Of a DNA stretch of 64,000 bases, positions 43,604 through 50,592 are shown in pieces. Numbering within the stretch: position 1 is the first letter of the stretch; each line of letters begins with the position of its first letter. Source of the stretch: Mycobacterium sp. (lineage in GTDB: Bacteria; Actinomycetota; Actinomycetes; Mycobacteriales; Mycobacteriaceae); assembly GCA_016197405.1 (NCBI GenBank), contig JACPVR010000017.1, positions 1 through 64,000 on the forward strand, in the 5' to 3' direction. Under the pieces are notes generated by a model. The model searched no databases. It saw only the letters and a program-made list of their open reading frames with translations, and was not told where the DNA came from. The position numbers and the translations under genes were made by a program.

Positions 43604-43930
43604 CTAGCCGTTTTCGGTGATAGCCGAGATCTGCCGCGCCACGTCCTCATCTTGCTGTTCGAAGCCAACCTTATGGTTGCGCAGTTTGGCCGCGTGTGCG
43701 CGCGCTTCGGCGGCCACCCGCTGATACGCCTGCTGCCTGGCCATATTCTCACCGGCTTTGGCCTGCACGAACGGTTCGTAGATCGCCCCTAGCTGTTCGC
43801 GCAACGCCTCAGGCTGCACAGGCGGCTGGCCGCTGGCCTCCACCGCGTCTGCGTACTCCTCCCACCGCGCCGCGAGTTGGGCTTGCGCGTCGGTGTCGAG
43901 GGCGATTGCTTCGCCGCCGTTGCTGGCCAT
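43604..43930 (-). CDS. small helical ESX-associated protein, first gene of ESX operon
   Basis: 108 aa from ATG 43930 with GGAAGGTG upstream. Fully helical and charged (AQLAARWEEYADAVEASGQP, AYQRVAAEARAHAAKLRNHK), size of Esx/EspC proteins, with Trp in the first helix instead of at the turn. It heads the long minus-strand run. Could be an Esx-like partner of the EspB-like protein encoded 56 bp downstream. Family not certain. Confidence 0.6.
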   Translation of the reverse strand: MASNGGEAIALDTDAQAQLAARWEEYADAVEASGQPPVQPEALREQLGAIYEPFVQAKAGENMARQQAYQRVAAEARAHAAKLRNHKVGFEQQDEDVARQISAITENG

Positions 43931-43967
43931 CTGAGCACCTTCCTGTCACACATGAATGTATGGATCT

Positions 43968-44041
43968 GTTCACGTACTGACTCATTGTGTACTGTACGTC
44001 TCGACAAGTGCAACCCTTTCCGCGTGTCGCTAACAGTTAGC
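43968..44041. promoter_or_regulatory. divergent control region of the ESX operon and the RHH gene
   Basis: The 140-bp gap contains three symmetric or repeated elements. TGTTCACGTA (43968-43977) is the shared element, 38 bp before the first ESX start and here in the opposite orientation. GTACTGTAC (43989-43997) and GCTAACAGTTAGC (44029-44041) are perfect palindromes. The last lies 30 bp before the plus-strand ATG at 44071 and would suit autoregulation by that RHH-like product. Transcription starts are not determined. Confidence 0.45.
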
Positions 44042-44070
44042 GCCCCACTCGTCTGAAAGAGTCCTAGGTT

Positions 44071-44358
44071 ATGGCGATTCGCAGCACACACAAAGGCGAC
44101 CGAGCGCAGCTCGGACCCCGCGTCGATCGGGTTGTCTACGACGCAGTGGCCACCAGCAGCGGCCACTACGGCGACTACGGCATCCCCATGAGCCAATGGG
44201 TCGCAGACCTACTGGCCGCCATCGTCGGACACCCCGAACTGATGCGCGAACTCAGCGGCGAAGATGTCGCCCAGATCCTGAATCGCGCACTGGACAACCC
44301 AGATCTGCTGCGCACCCCCGGTCGCCGACGCGAGGAGGGCCTGCCCTTGGCGATCTGA
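44071..44358 (+). CDS. RHH-like DNA-binding protein, 95 aa
   Basis: ATG 44071, divergent from the ESX operon. LGPRVDRVVYDAVATSSGHY and then YGIPMSQWVADLLAAIVG read like a ribbon-helix-helix unit: a strand with alternating residues, a helix and the SxSxWVAxLL second helix. It is followed by a helical tail (LMRELSGEDVAQILNRALDN). A palindromic operator lies just upstream. Likely an autoregulated repressor that could also control the ESX promoter. Not matched to a named family. Confidence 0.6.
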   Translation: MAIRSTHKGDRAQLGPRVDRVVYDAVATSSGHYGDYGIPMSQWVADLLAAIVGHPELMRELSGEDVAQILNRALDNPDLLRTPGRRREEGLPLAI

Positions 44359-44365
44359 CTATCCC

Positions 44366-44410
44366 GGCCCCCGCCACACCTGTTGCCTGCACAGGCAGCG
44401 AACGGGGGCC
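44366..44410 (+). terminator. terminator-like nested hairpin after the RHH gene
   Basis: GGCCCCCG (44366-44373) pairs with CGGGGGCC (44403-44410). Inside lies a second perfect hairpin TGCCTG-CA-CAGGCA (44384-44397). It begins 8 bp after the RHH gene stop. No T-run follows, which is normal for mycobacteria. Confidence 0.55.
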
Positions 44411-44459
44411 CTACACAGGACATCTGAATAACGGATAGCGGTAAACCCCGGAAATGACA

Positions 44460-44479
44460 AAAGCCCCCGAAGGGGCTTT
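44460..44479 (+). terminator. AAAGCCCC/GGGGCTTT hairpin
   Basis: Perfect 8-bp stem with CGAA loop (44460-44467, 44472-44479). A strong bidirectional terminator shape, separating the RHH gene from rep. Confidence 0.6.
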
Positions 44480-44490
44480 GTCCCGGTTTC

Positions 44491-44512
44491 AACCGAAGCT
44501 GACACTTCGGTT
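44491..44512. repeat. AACCGAAG/CTTCGGTT inverted repeat upstream of rep
   Basis: Perfect 8-bp arms with a 6-bp loop (CTGACA), 12 bp after the preceding hairpin. Could be a second terminator, or a binding or single-strand initiation structure at the origin. Confidence 0.45.
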
Positions 44513-44680
44513 CGGATTACCGATATCCATATCCCCTAGAGAGGGACTAGTCTTGCCGGACTCGTCTCACGATAGCGCATATCCACACCTAGTGCCAGAC
44601 CCGGCACAGGCAGGGTTGGCAAATCGTGACCTTTGCACTGAGCCTCCTGACCGGCGCGCGCCCACGAATGCGCGACCGGC

Positions 44681-46690
44681 ATGACAGCCGACCTGCACCA
44701 CACCGACACCTCGGCACATCCCGCTGACGTATGGGCTGGTCTGGCGCCTTTAGCGGCCGCACCTGGCCGTCACCAAATAAGGCTGTGGACCCCCGAAACT
44801 GGGAAGTTCTCCCAGACCGCCAAGCTCACCGCGAAGTGGCCATCCCAGCCAGCAGCGGTCTACCTGTACTCAGCTAACGCCACCACGGCCCTGCTAGCGC
44901 TCGATTTCGACACCAGTCGCGGTGGAGTAGCCGCCGTCGAGCGGGATCTGCGCACCGCACAACAGTGGATCGCCAGCTGCGGCGGGCGCGTCGTCACCGA
45001 CTACACCGACGACGGCGGCCGCCACCTGCTATGCCCCCTGGCAATCGGCACCAGCGCCTCGCTACCCGAAATCGCCGCCTTGATGCGGGTACTCGCCGGC
45101 CACCTTCCCACTCTGGACATCGCTCCCGCACTCAACCCCGCCCAAGGCTGCATCAGCTTGCCCGGCACCCTCACCAAACGCGGCGGCTACCGCCATCTCG
45201 ACGGCACCCTCGGTCAAGCCCGAACCGCCCTCATCGAACGCTCCGCACCAGATCTCCTCCCCCGGCTTTACCAGCTGCTCGGCATGCTCAAGTCCGCCAA
45301 CGCTGGCCAACCACCCAACACAGAGCAGGACGACGACCCCACCGCAGGCGAATACACCACCGGTGACGGTGACGACCGCCGCCTCACGCCGGCCTACACC
45401 CGTAACGACCCTCTGCCCGACAGCATCGAAGCCTTCGCCGCCCGCGGCGACATCGCCCCCACTGACCGACCTCACTGGAAAAGCCCAAGCGAAGCCCGCT
45501 TCGCCGTCGTCATAGCCGCACTCGACCGTGGCCACACGCCCGCGACACTGCGCGAGCTCACCGCCACCGGCGGACCCTGGCACGACGGACTCGGCAACGC
45601 CTACAAACGGTACGGCCATGGAGCCGACCGGGCACTCCTTCGCGACATCGACCGCGCCTTTGACTGGCTCATCGCAAACCCCCTTCCATACCGACGCCCG
45701 CAGCACAAGCAGAAGTGCACACAGGGGGGCATGTCTGGAGCAGCTACCCATCGACGCGGATCTACAGGCCCTCCGCAGCTGCGGCACTGGCTAGCCAACG
45801 CGCTTCGATGGGCTGACCTTGAATACGCCGGCCAGCGCCACCGCTGGACAGTGCACGCCGTGCTGCAGACCCTGGCCGTGCACGCCCTTAAAGCCGGCAC
45901 GAACAGCTCAGGCACCTGGGTCGTGGGAGTCGGCGGCCGGAGCCTATCGCTGGGAGCGGGACTACTCAGCCCAGACTCGGTATGGCGAGTCCTCAAAGAC
46001 CTTCGAGACCGTCAAGGCTCACCAGTGATCTTAGTCCGCAGCCACATCGGGCTGGAGGCCGACTACTACGCCCTGACCAGCCAAAACAACGTACTCAGCA
46101 ATCTGGCGCACCATGGCGAACGCGTCCGGGTCGAAGCCGTCCACGACATCTGGCACATCCTTGGACATCACCTACGCCGGATCTACGAACTCGTCGCGTA
46201 CCACGGCATGACCCACCGAGAAGACATCTACGCCGCCGCCGCGGTATCCCGAAGCACCGGAGACGACGTGGTGCGCCAACTCCAAATCCACGGCCTCATC
46301 GCCCCCACCGCCCCCAAAATGCTCGGACCGGGACCAACAAGCCCCGACGAGCTCGCCACCGCACACCAACTCCCACAGCTACGCCAACAGCGACAACAGA
46401 CCTACCAACAGCAACGCGCCCGGTGGCGACAATGGCTCGACCTTCGCGAACGACTTCGGAACGGCGACCCCAATCTCGACCCAGCCATCACACCGGACAC
46501 CACAGCCGGCCCGATCCAGTCACCCTTCAACGCGTTCGCCGAGACCCAGGACTACCTCAACTCCGTCCTGCGCACAGGCCCGCCCGACGACGACATCGAC
46601 CGCCTCGAAGAACACGCGATCGGGCTGATCGAACACATCATGGGAGCAACCCTGCTGACAAGAAGACGCCGGGCCAAACCGTCACAGTGA
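44681..46690 (+). CDS. primase-type plasmid replication protein
   Basis: 669 aa from ATG 44681; no clear ribosome site, so possibly leaderless. Residues 60-185 carry archaeo-eukaryotic primase signatures: ALLALDFDTSRGG (metal-binding Asp-x-Asp), GRHLLCPLA, and LDIAPALNPAQGCISLPGTL with KRGGYRHLD. Further on is a primase C-terminal helical domain (SEARFAVVIAALDRGHTPAT) and, near 470-560, winged-helix-like segments (MTHREDIYAAAAVSRSTGDD). This layout fits Rep proteins of mycobacterial plasmids that prime at the origin. It is the only replication-initiator candidate in the window. Confidence 0.75.
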   Translation: MTADLHHTDTSAHPADVWAGLAPLAAAPGRHQIRLWTPETGKFSQTAKLTAKWPSQPAAVYLYSANATTALLALDFDTSRGGVAAVERDLRTAQQWIASCGGRVVTDYTDDGGRHLLCPLAIGTSASLPEIAALMRVLAGHLPTLDIAPALNPAQGCISLPGTLTKRGGYRHLDGTLGQARTALIERSAPDLLPRLYQLLGMLKSANAGQPPNTEQDDDPTAGEYTTGDGDDRRLTPAYTRNDPLPDSIEAFAARGDIAPTDRPHWKSPSEARFAVVIAALDRGHTPATLRELTATGGPWHDGLGNAYKRYGHGADRALLRDIDRAFDWLIANPLPYRRPQHKQKCTQGGMSGAATHRRGSTGPPQLRHWLANALRWADLEYAGQRHRWTVHAVLQTLAVHALKAGTNSSGTWVVGVGGRSLSLGAGLLSPDSVWRVLKDLRDRQGSPVILVRSHIGLEADYYALTSQNNVLSNLAHHGERVRVEAVHDIWHILGHHLRRIYELVAYHGMTHREDIYAAAAVSRSTGDDVVRQLQIHGLIAPTAPKMLGPGPTSPDELATAHQLPQLRQQRQQTYQQQRARWRQWLDLRERLRNGDPNLDPAITPDTTAGPIQSPFNAFAETQDYLNSVLRTGPPDDDIDRLEEHAIGLIEHIMGATLLTRRRRAKPSQ

Positions 46691-46692
46691 CG
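46680..46692. repeat. CGTCACAGTGACG palindrome at the end of rep
   Basis: A perfect 13-bp palindrome (6-bp arms, central A) overlapping the rep stop codon. The same 13-mer recurs at 49567-49579. Confidence 0.5.
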
Positions 46693-46871
46693 ATACGGTG
46701 ACGCCTGGCCGGCGAATTCCGCCATCGCCGGGGTGGCGGCCCGCCGGCGCGCCGCCCCGGTACGACAACTGTTGGACGCGTTAGCTTGTCGTGGGGCTGT
46801 GCGAACATGAATGCGCCACACGTTGGAAACCTATGCCAGCCTTAACATCTGAATCTTCGGGGGATTCCCAA

Positions 46872-47270
46872 ATGGACACGATTGTGATAGCCGTCGGGAT
46901 GCCGTTTTGCCTGGCATTCCTAGAGCAGCCTATCGATGAAGTCGTCGCCCTCTGGGAGTCGTGGGTTGAGTCAGGCGAGTTGGTTCGAGCGCGTCACGAA
47001 GACCCAGCCCGCGATGCCGTAGTACGGTTGCGCCCCGCCGTACTAGGAGTTGCGGAGTTCATCGCAAACGAGCCGGCCGGCCGCCTTTTCGCGGACCGGA
47101 TGCTGTGGTCGCTCCCAGCCTTGATTTCGCTCCCTGACGCTGCTGATTACGCCCCCCAACATTCTCATTACTGGACGCTCCAGATGAACGGATTCACGGC
47201 CAGACCCGAAGCCCACGCCGATGGGTCCACCGGGCTAGTCCTGGGTAGATGGGATGTCGGCCGGCTGTAG
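46872..47270 (+). CDS. unknown protein, 132 aa
   Basis: Start chosen at ATG 46872 because GGGGGA lies 7-8 nt upstream; the frame is open back to 46791. Begins MDTIVIAVGMPFCLAFLEQP, then a helix VVALWESWVESGELVRARHE and a C-terminal YWTLQMNGFTARPEAHADGS. Soluble, acidic, family not recognised. The IS200/605-type element begins at or just after its stop, so its original C-terminus could have been altered by the insertion. Confidence 0.5.
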   Translation: MDTIVIAVGMPFCLAFLEQPIDEVVALWESWVESGELVRARHEDPARDAVVRLRPAVLGVAEFIANEPAGRLFADRMLWSLPALISLPDAADYAPQHSHYWTLQMNGFTARPEAHADGSTGLVLGRWDVGRL

Positions 47271-47337
47271 AGGGTGGCCGGCTTCGGCGTTGAACGGGGC
47301 CGTGACTTCTCCGGCCGCTGGAAGCGACCGGCTTCTT

Positions 47338-48519
47338 TTACGCCGCGGTTGCGGTGTGTAGGGCCAGTCCAGCCCTGAGTATGTTGCGTGCGGCGTGTGC
47401 ATCTGCCGGGGCGCTGTGACCGCAGCGTTGGCAGACGAATTCCGCTTGGCTGACGCGATTCTCGGGTGCTGCGTGACCGCAGCACTCACACCCGTCGGAG
47501 GTGTGCCGGGGGTTGACCTCGATCCAGGTGCGCCCAGCGTCTTCCGCTTTGGCGTGCAGTATCGAGACGAACTGGCCCCAGCCAGCGTCACTGATTGATC
47601 GGTTGAGCCCAGACTTCGCCCGGGCGCCGTTGGGGAGGAATTGCCCGGGGCTGTCCGGATCAGGTTTGGGTTTGGCACGGCGAACCATGTTCGTGATCGT
47701 GAGGTCCTCGACCGCCAGTAGGTCGTAGCGGGCTACGAGTTCGCGGGCCTGTTTGTGGTGAAAGTCTTTGCGCCGGTTCGCGATCTTGCGGTGCCGCGCG
47801 GCCACCGTCTCCCGGCGAGCGGACCGGTTACTGGAGCCCCGCTTGGCGCGCTGCAATCGTTGCTGAGCCGCCTCCAGCCGGGCGGCCTCCTGACGTGCCC
47901 ACCGCGGGTTGGCGATCTCGGTGCCGTCAGAGAGCGTCGCGTAGGTCACCACTCCGACGTCGATCCCGGCCTGCGCACCGGCGGCCGGCAGCGGATTGGC
48001 CGGCACATCGTCACACGACAGAACGAGCGTCCAGCGCCGCCCGTGCCGTTTGATCTGGATCGTCTTCACCCGGCCCTGCACCTGGCGGTGCTGGTGTACC
48101 TTCACCTGGCCTATGCCTTGCACATACACCCGCTTGGTCTCGGGTAGCCAGCGTGCCCCGTCGCCGTCTTTGGGCCACTCCACGCTGTCGAAGCGGGCCT
48201 TGCCCTTGAATCGGGGGTATCCGGGCGTGTCGCCGCGTTTGACGCGGCGGAAGAACCCGTCGAACGCCTTGTTCAACCGGCGCAACGTGGCCTGCTGACT
48301 GGAAAACGACCACACCGCCTGATCCGGCCGTATCGCCCGGATCTCAGACAGTTGGGCGGACTGATCCCCGTAGTAGATCCGGGTCTTGTTGTGGGACCAG
48401 CCATCCCGACGTTCCTGCAAGGCCGCGTTGTACAACTCGCGGTGCGCATCCAGACACTGCGCCAACGCGACATGCTGGCGGGCGGTCGGGCGCAACCGGA
48501 AGACGTAGGCGCGTCGCAT
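47338..48519 (-). CDS. tnpB: TnpB, RNA-guided nuclease of IS200/605-type element
   Basis: 393 aa from ATG 48519, coupled to tnpA (ATGA); the frame is open further upstream inside tnpA. N-terminal RAYVFRLRPTARQHVALAQC is the OrfB helix-turn-helix start. RuvC residues are present: Asp in AGIDVGVVTYATLS, Glu in YDLLAVEDLTI, Asp in ADAHAARNIL. A C4 zinc finger (CECCGHA ... CQRCGHS) lies between the last two. TnpB cleaves the donor site after excision using a guide RNA made from the 3' end of its gene and the element's right end, here expected near 47338-47275. Confidence 0.93.
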   Translation of the reverse strand: MRRAYVFRLRPTARQHVALAQCLDAHRELYNAALQERRDGWSHNKTRIYYGDQSAQLSEIRAIRPDQAVWSFSSQQATLRRLNKAFDGFFRRVKRGDTPGYPRFKGKARFDSVEWPKDGDGARWLPETKRVYVQGIGQVKVHQHRQVQGRVKTIQIKRHGRRWTLVLSCDDVPANPLPAAGAQAGIDVGVVTYATLSDGTEIANPRWARQEAARLEAAQQRLQRAKRGSSNRSARRETVAARHRKIANRRKDFHHKQARELVARYDLLAVEDLTITNMVRRAKPKPDPDSPGQFLPNGARAKSGLNRSISDAGWGQFVSILHAKAEDAGRTWIEVNPRHTSDGCECCGHAAPENRVSQAEFVCQRCGHSAPADAHAARNILRAGLALHTATAA

Positions 48520-48926
48520 CAGGCCACCGCGTCCCACTGGTGCTCGATGTAGCGGCGCACCGTCTCCCCAGTCACATACCCGACCGAGGCGGCGAAATAC
48601 GACGGCGACCACAACACTTTCGCGAACCGCTGCAGATACGGAAACTCCTGCCGGAGCACCCGCGCGGTGCGGACCTTGAACGCCCGCACCACCGCCGCTG
48701 GCGCATCAGTCGGCCCGACACAGACAAACAGGTGCACGTGATCAGGCATCACCTCGGCGGCCACGATCTCCCAGCCGTGCTCGGCGGCGATCTGGGTCAG
48801 CAGCTCGCTGCAGCGGGCCGCTACGCGGCCACCCAGCACTCGGCGCCGATACTTCGGGCACCACACCAGATGCAGGCCCAGCGAGCACACCCCACCAGGG
48901 GTGCGGCGAAACCAGCCCTGCGACAT
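48519..48926 (-). CDS. tnpA: TnpA, Y1 HUH transposase
   Basis: 135 aa from ATG 48926, 7 nt after AAGGTG (a GTG at 48956 is less likely). The HUH motif reads MPDHVHLFV and the catalytic Tyr lies in the C-terminal helix ETVRRYIEHQ. SLGLHLVWCPKYRRRVL is the usual first strand and loop. TnpA excises and inserts single-stranded element DNA by recognising the subterminal hairpins. Length is slightly under the family norm of about 140 and no residue appears missing. Confidence 0.93.
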   Translation of the reverse strand: MSQGWFRRTPGGVCSLGLHLVWCPKYRRRVLGGRVAARCSELLTQIAAEHGWEIVAAEVMPDHVHLFVCVGPTDAPAAVVRAFKVRTARVLRQEFPYLQRFAKVLWSPSYFAASVGYVTGETVRRYIEHQWDAVA

Positions 48927-49118
48927 GCCACGCACCTTACGAAACGACACCGACAAAACTCACCATCACGCGCTGGTCACCCGCCCCGATTCCCCCGACG
49001 GCTAAAGCCGCCGGTCCCCTCGGGGCCCGCACTGATGGCTGCGCCACTCGGTACCTCGACGAGAAACCTGCGCGTCCCCGGCCACCACACCGTGCCACCA
49101 GACTCGACTTGGGCCTGA

Positions 49119-49319
49119 TCATGAGAGCGAGCGAGTAGCGGGGCCCAGGTGAAAACCTTGGATTGTTTGAGGGATTGCGGCGCTATCGATCCGGACGACC
49201 GATTCCTCAACGCCGACCAGGCCCGGGCCGCTCATCGCCTCCGCATACGCCGCGCCCCGTGCCGGGTCGGTGAATACGACCGTCGCAGTTGTCCTCATCG
49301 CCGAAGTGAGTGATGACAT
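49119..49319 (-). CDS. doubtful small ORF, 66 aa
   Basis: ATG 49319 or internal ATG 49298 (MRTTATVVFTDPARGAAYAE). Composition is protein-like, with a strand-helix-strand pattern (TTATVVFTD, AAYAEAMSG, VVRID). No ribosome site is visible and it lies next to the IS end, so it may be a remnant of an interrupted gene or chance. Confidence 0.28.
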   Translation of the reverse strand: MSSLTSAMRTTATVVFTDPARGAAYAEAMSGPGLVGVEESVVRIDSAAIPQTIQGFHLGPATRSLS

Positions 49320-49414
49320 GCACCTGCTGTCCGGCCATCAGATCCGCGGCCGAGGCCGCGTAGCCGGCAGATACCAGCGCGGCCGCCTCGGTACCCCTTC
49401 TCCCCCTGACGAAA

Positions 49415-49440
49415 GCCCCCGCGGGAACCTCGCGGGGCCC
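49415..49440. terminator. CCCCGCG/CGCGGGG hairpin
   Basis: Seven-bp perfect stem (49417-49423 with 49431-49437) and 7-nt loop, flanked by AAAG on the left and GCCC on the right. A terminator-like shape that isolates the partition locus from the IS side. Confidence 0.45.
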
Positions 49441-49566
49441 AAACCGTGGACTGTCAACGCACGCTGGTCGCTGGGGGCTTAGCGTGCCTTCGCGTGGGGG
49501 AAGATGCTCTACACGTCCTAACCGCCTGGGTTGCACCGGTTTACATCCGTACCCATTGCTATGTAT

Positions 49567-49579
49567 CGTCACAGTGACG
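49567..49579. repeat. CGTCACAGTGACG palindrome, second copy
   Basis: Identical to the 13-mer at 46680-46692. A related TGTCACTGTGACG occurs at 63541-63553. Symmetry suggests a dimeric DNA-binding protein. Confidence 0.45.
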
Positions 49580-49761
49580 TAATGCGATTAGCAAACGACA
49601 ATATCGGGATATGCGCAGGTAGTAGCGCTCAGCGTCTCGGCCAGTAATTCAACATTACAACGATAGATCGTTATTTCGATACATTGCTTAACAGCAGAAC
49701 GCTAGATCGTCACTACAATAGATCGAATCATCGTGCTATCATTAGATCGTTCAACAGCTCT

Positions 49762-49897
49762 AGCGTTTGATCGGTACAGCGTTTGATCGGTACAGCGTTT
49801 GATCGGTACAGCGTTTGATCGGTACAGCGTTTGATCGGTACAGCGTTTGATCGGTACAGCGTTTGATCGGTACAGCGTTTGATCGGTACAGCGTTTG
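49762..49897. repeat. eight tandem 16-bp iterons, probable parS/centromere
   Basis: AGCGTTTGATCGGTAC is repeated eight times without a gap or mismatch (49762-49889), followed by half a copy (49890-49897). The array runs directly into parA and contains its only plausible start codon. Tandem direct repeats at this position are typical centromeres bound by RHH-type ParB partners, and binding would also repress parA. Sixteen bp is about 1.5 helical turns, so successive sites would face opposite sides of the DNA. Confidence 0.85.
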
Positions 49898-50592
49898 TTC
49901 ACTCGCGCAAGGGCGGAGTCATGAAGACCACCACCGCGTACGAACTCGGGTACGTACTCGACGCGGTCGTGGTGGACCTTGAGCACGACCTCACCGGCGT
50001 CACAGTGCTCTGGGGTGACCGGCCGCTCGACCGGGCCGGTGTCCCGATCCTCGATGCGATCGCCAGCGGGCGGACACCTAAACCGCTCAAGGGATACCGC
50101 AAGCCACGTCTGGTCCCGGGGCATCCATCTCTTGGTACGGAGGGGCCCGGCCGTGAGCAGATGTCTGAGGCGCTGCTGAAGTGGGCTGCGGAGTGGGACA
50201 CCGAATGGGTTGTGGTCGACACGCATCCGGGCGCGGCGGAGCACACGCACGGCGCACTGGCGGTGGCCGATGTCGTCCTGGCTCCGACCACCCTGGACTT
50301 GCCCGATCTTCGGGGTCTGGAGCAGTTGGTGGACGAGATGCTTGATTACCCTGTGGTCGTTCTGCCGACGAAAGTGCGCCCGGTGCCCCCGGCGATCGGC
50401 TTGAAGAAGCTCGGACAGATCACCGCAAACACACAGGTGCAGGTCGCCCCACCGATCCCGTTCGTGAGCAGTATGGGTCAGCGCACCAAGCGCATCGCGG
50501 TTACATCCGAGAACCCGCCGGCCAAGCCCCTGCGGCTCCTCGCAGAGCGGTACAAGATGGTCGGCGAATTTGTGAAGGAGTACGTCAAATGA
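49879..50592 (+). CDS. parA: ParA-type partition ATPase
   Basis: 237 aa if started at TTG 49879 inside the last full iteron. An in-frame TGA in the previous iteron excludes a longer gene, and the next ATG (49921) would cut into the P-loop. Deviant Walker A is SRKGGVMKTTTAYEL near residues 9-23 (Met instead of Gly before the second Lys). Walker A' equivalent is EWVVVDTHPGAAE near 109-121, with VVLAPTTLDLPDLRGLEQLV after it. ParA moves plasmid copies on the nucleoid with its centromere-binding partner, encoded next with a GTGA/ATGA-type overlap. No ribosome site precedes the TTG. Confidence 0.85.
   Translation: MIGTAFVHSRKGGVMKTTTAYELGYVLDAVVVDLEHDLTGVTVLWGDRPLDRAGVPILDAIASGRTPKPLKGYRKPRLVPGHPSLGTEGPGREQMSEALLKWAAEWDTEWVVVDTHPGAAEHTHGALAVADVVLAPTTLDLPDLRGLEQLVDEMLDYPVVVLPTKVRPVPPAIGLKKLGQITANTQVQVAPPIPFVSSMGQRTKRIAVTSENPPAKPLRLLAERYKMVGEFVKEYVK

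Larger units (their letters stand above)
44359..44680. other. structured gene-free region before the replication gene (candidate origin)
   Basis: 322 bp with three strong hairpins (annotated separately at 44366, 44460 and 44491) and, near 44651-44680, an imperfect repeat GACCGGCGCGCGCC / GCGCGACCGGC next to the rep start. No coding frame of mycobacterial character. Its position directly upstream of the primase-type rep gene makes it a candidate replication origin, but no iterons or obvious AT-rich melting element is seen here. Confidence 0.4.
47275..49030 (-). mobile_element. IS200/IS605-family element with tnpA and tnpB
   Basis: Contains tnpA and tnpB on the minus strand with an ATGA overlap. 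Candidate end structures: a hairpin GACGGC-TAAA-GCCGCC (48997-49012, one wobble pair) beyond the tnpA start, and GAAGC-GACCG-GCTTC (47321-47335) right after the tnpB stop. IS200/605 elements have subterminal hairpins instead of terminal inverted repeats and make no target duplication, so exact ends are not fixed here. Both genes look intact, so the element may be active. Confidence 0.75.
49031..49761. other. mostly non-coding, AT-rich segment between IS and partition locus
   Basis: Contains a GC-rich hairpin (49415-49440), the CGTCACAGTGACG palindrome (49567-49579), and from about 49580 an AT-rich stretch with four TAGATCG-type motifs (near 49662, 49703, 49720 and 49742). These resemble the GATCG core of the downstream iterons and may be weaker partner sites. 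One doubtful small minus-strand ORF is annotated at 49119-49319. I see no tRNA or other RNA gene. Confidence 0.5.

Noticed and set aside
49762..49897. CRISPR array
   Set aside because: Repeats are contiguous 16-mers without spacers; they fit iterons or a centromere.
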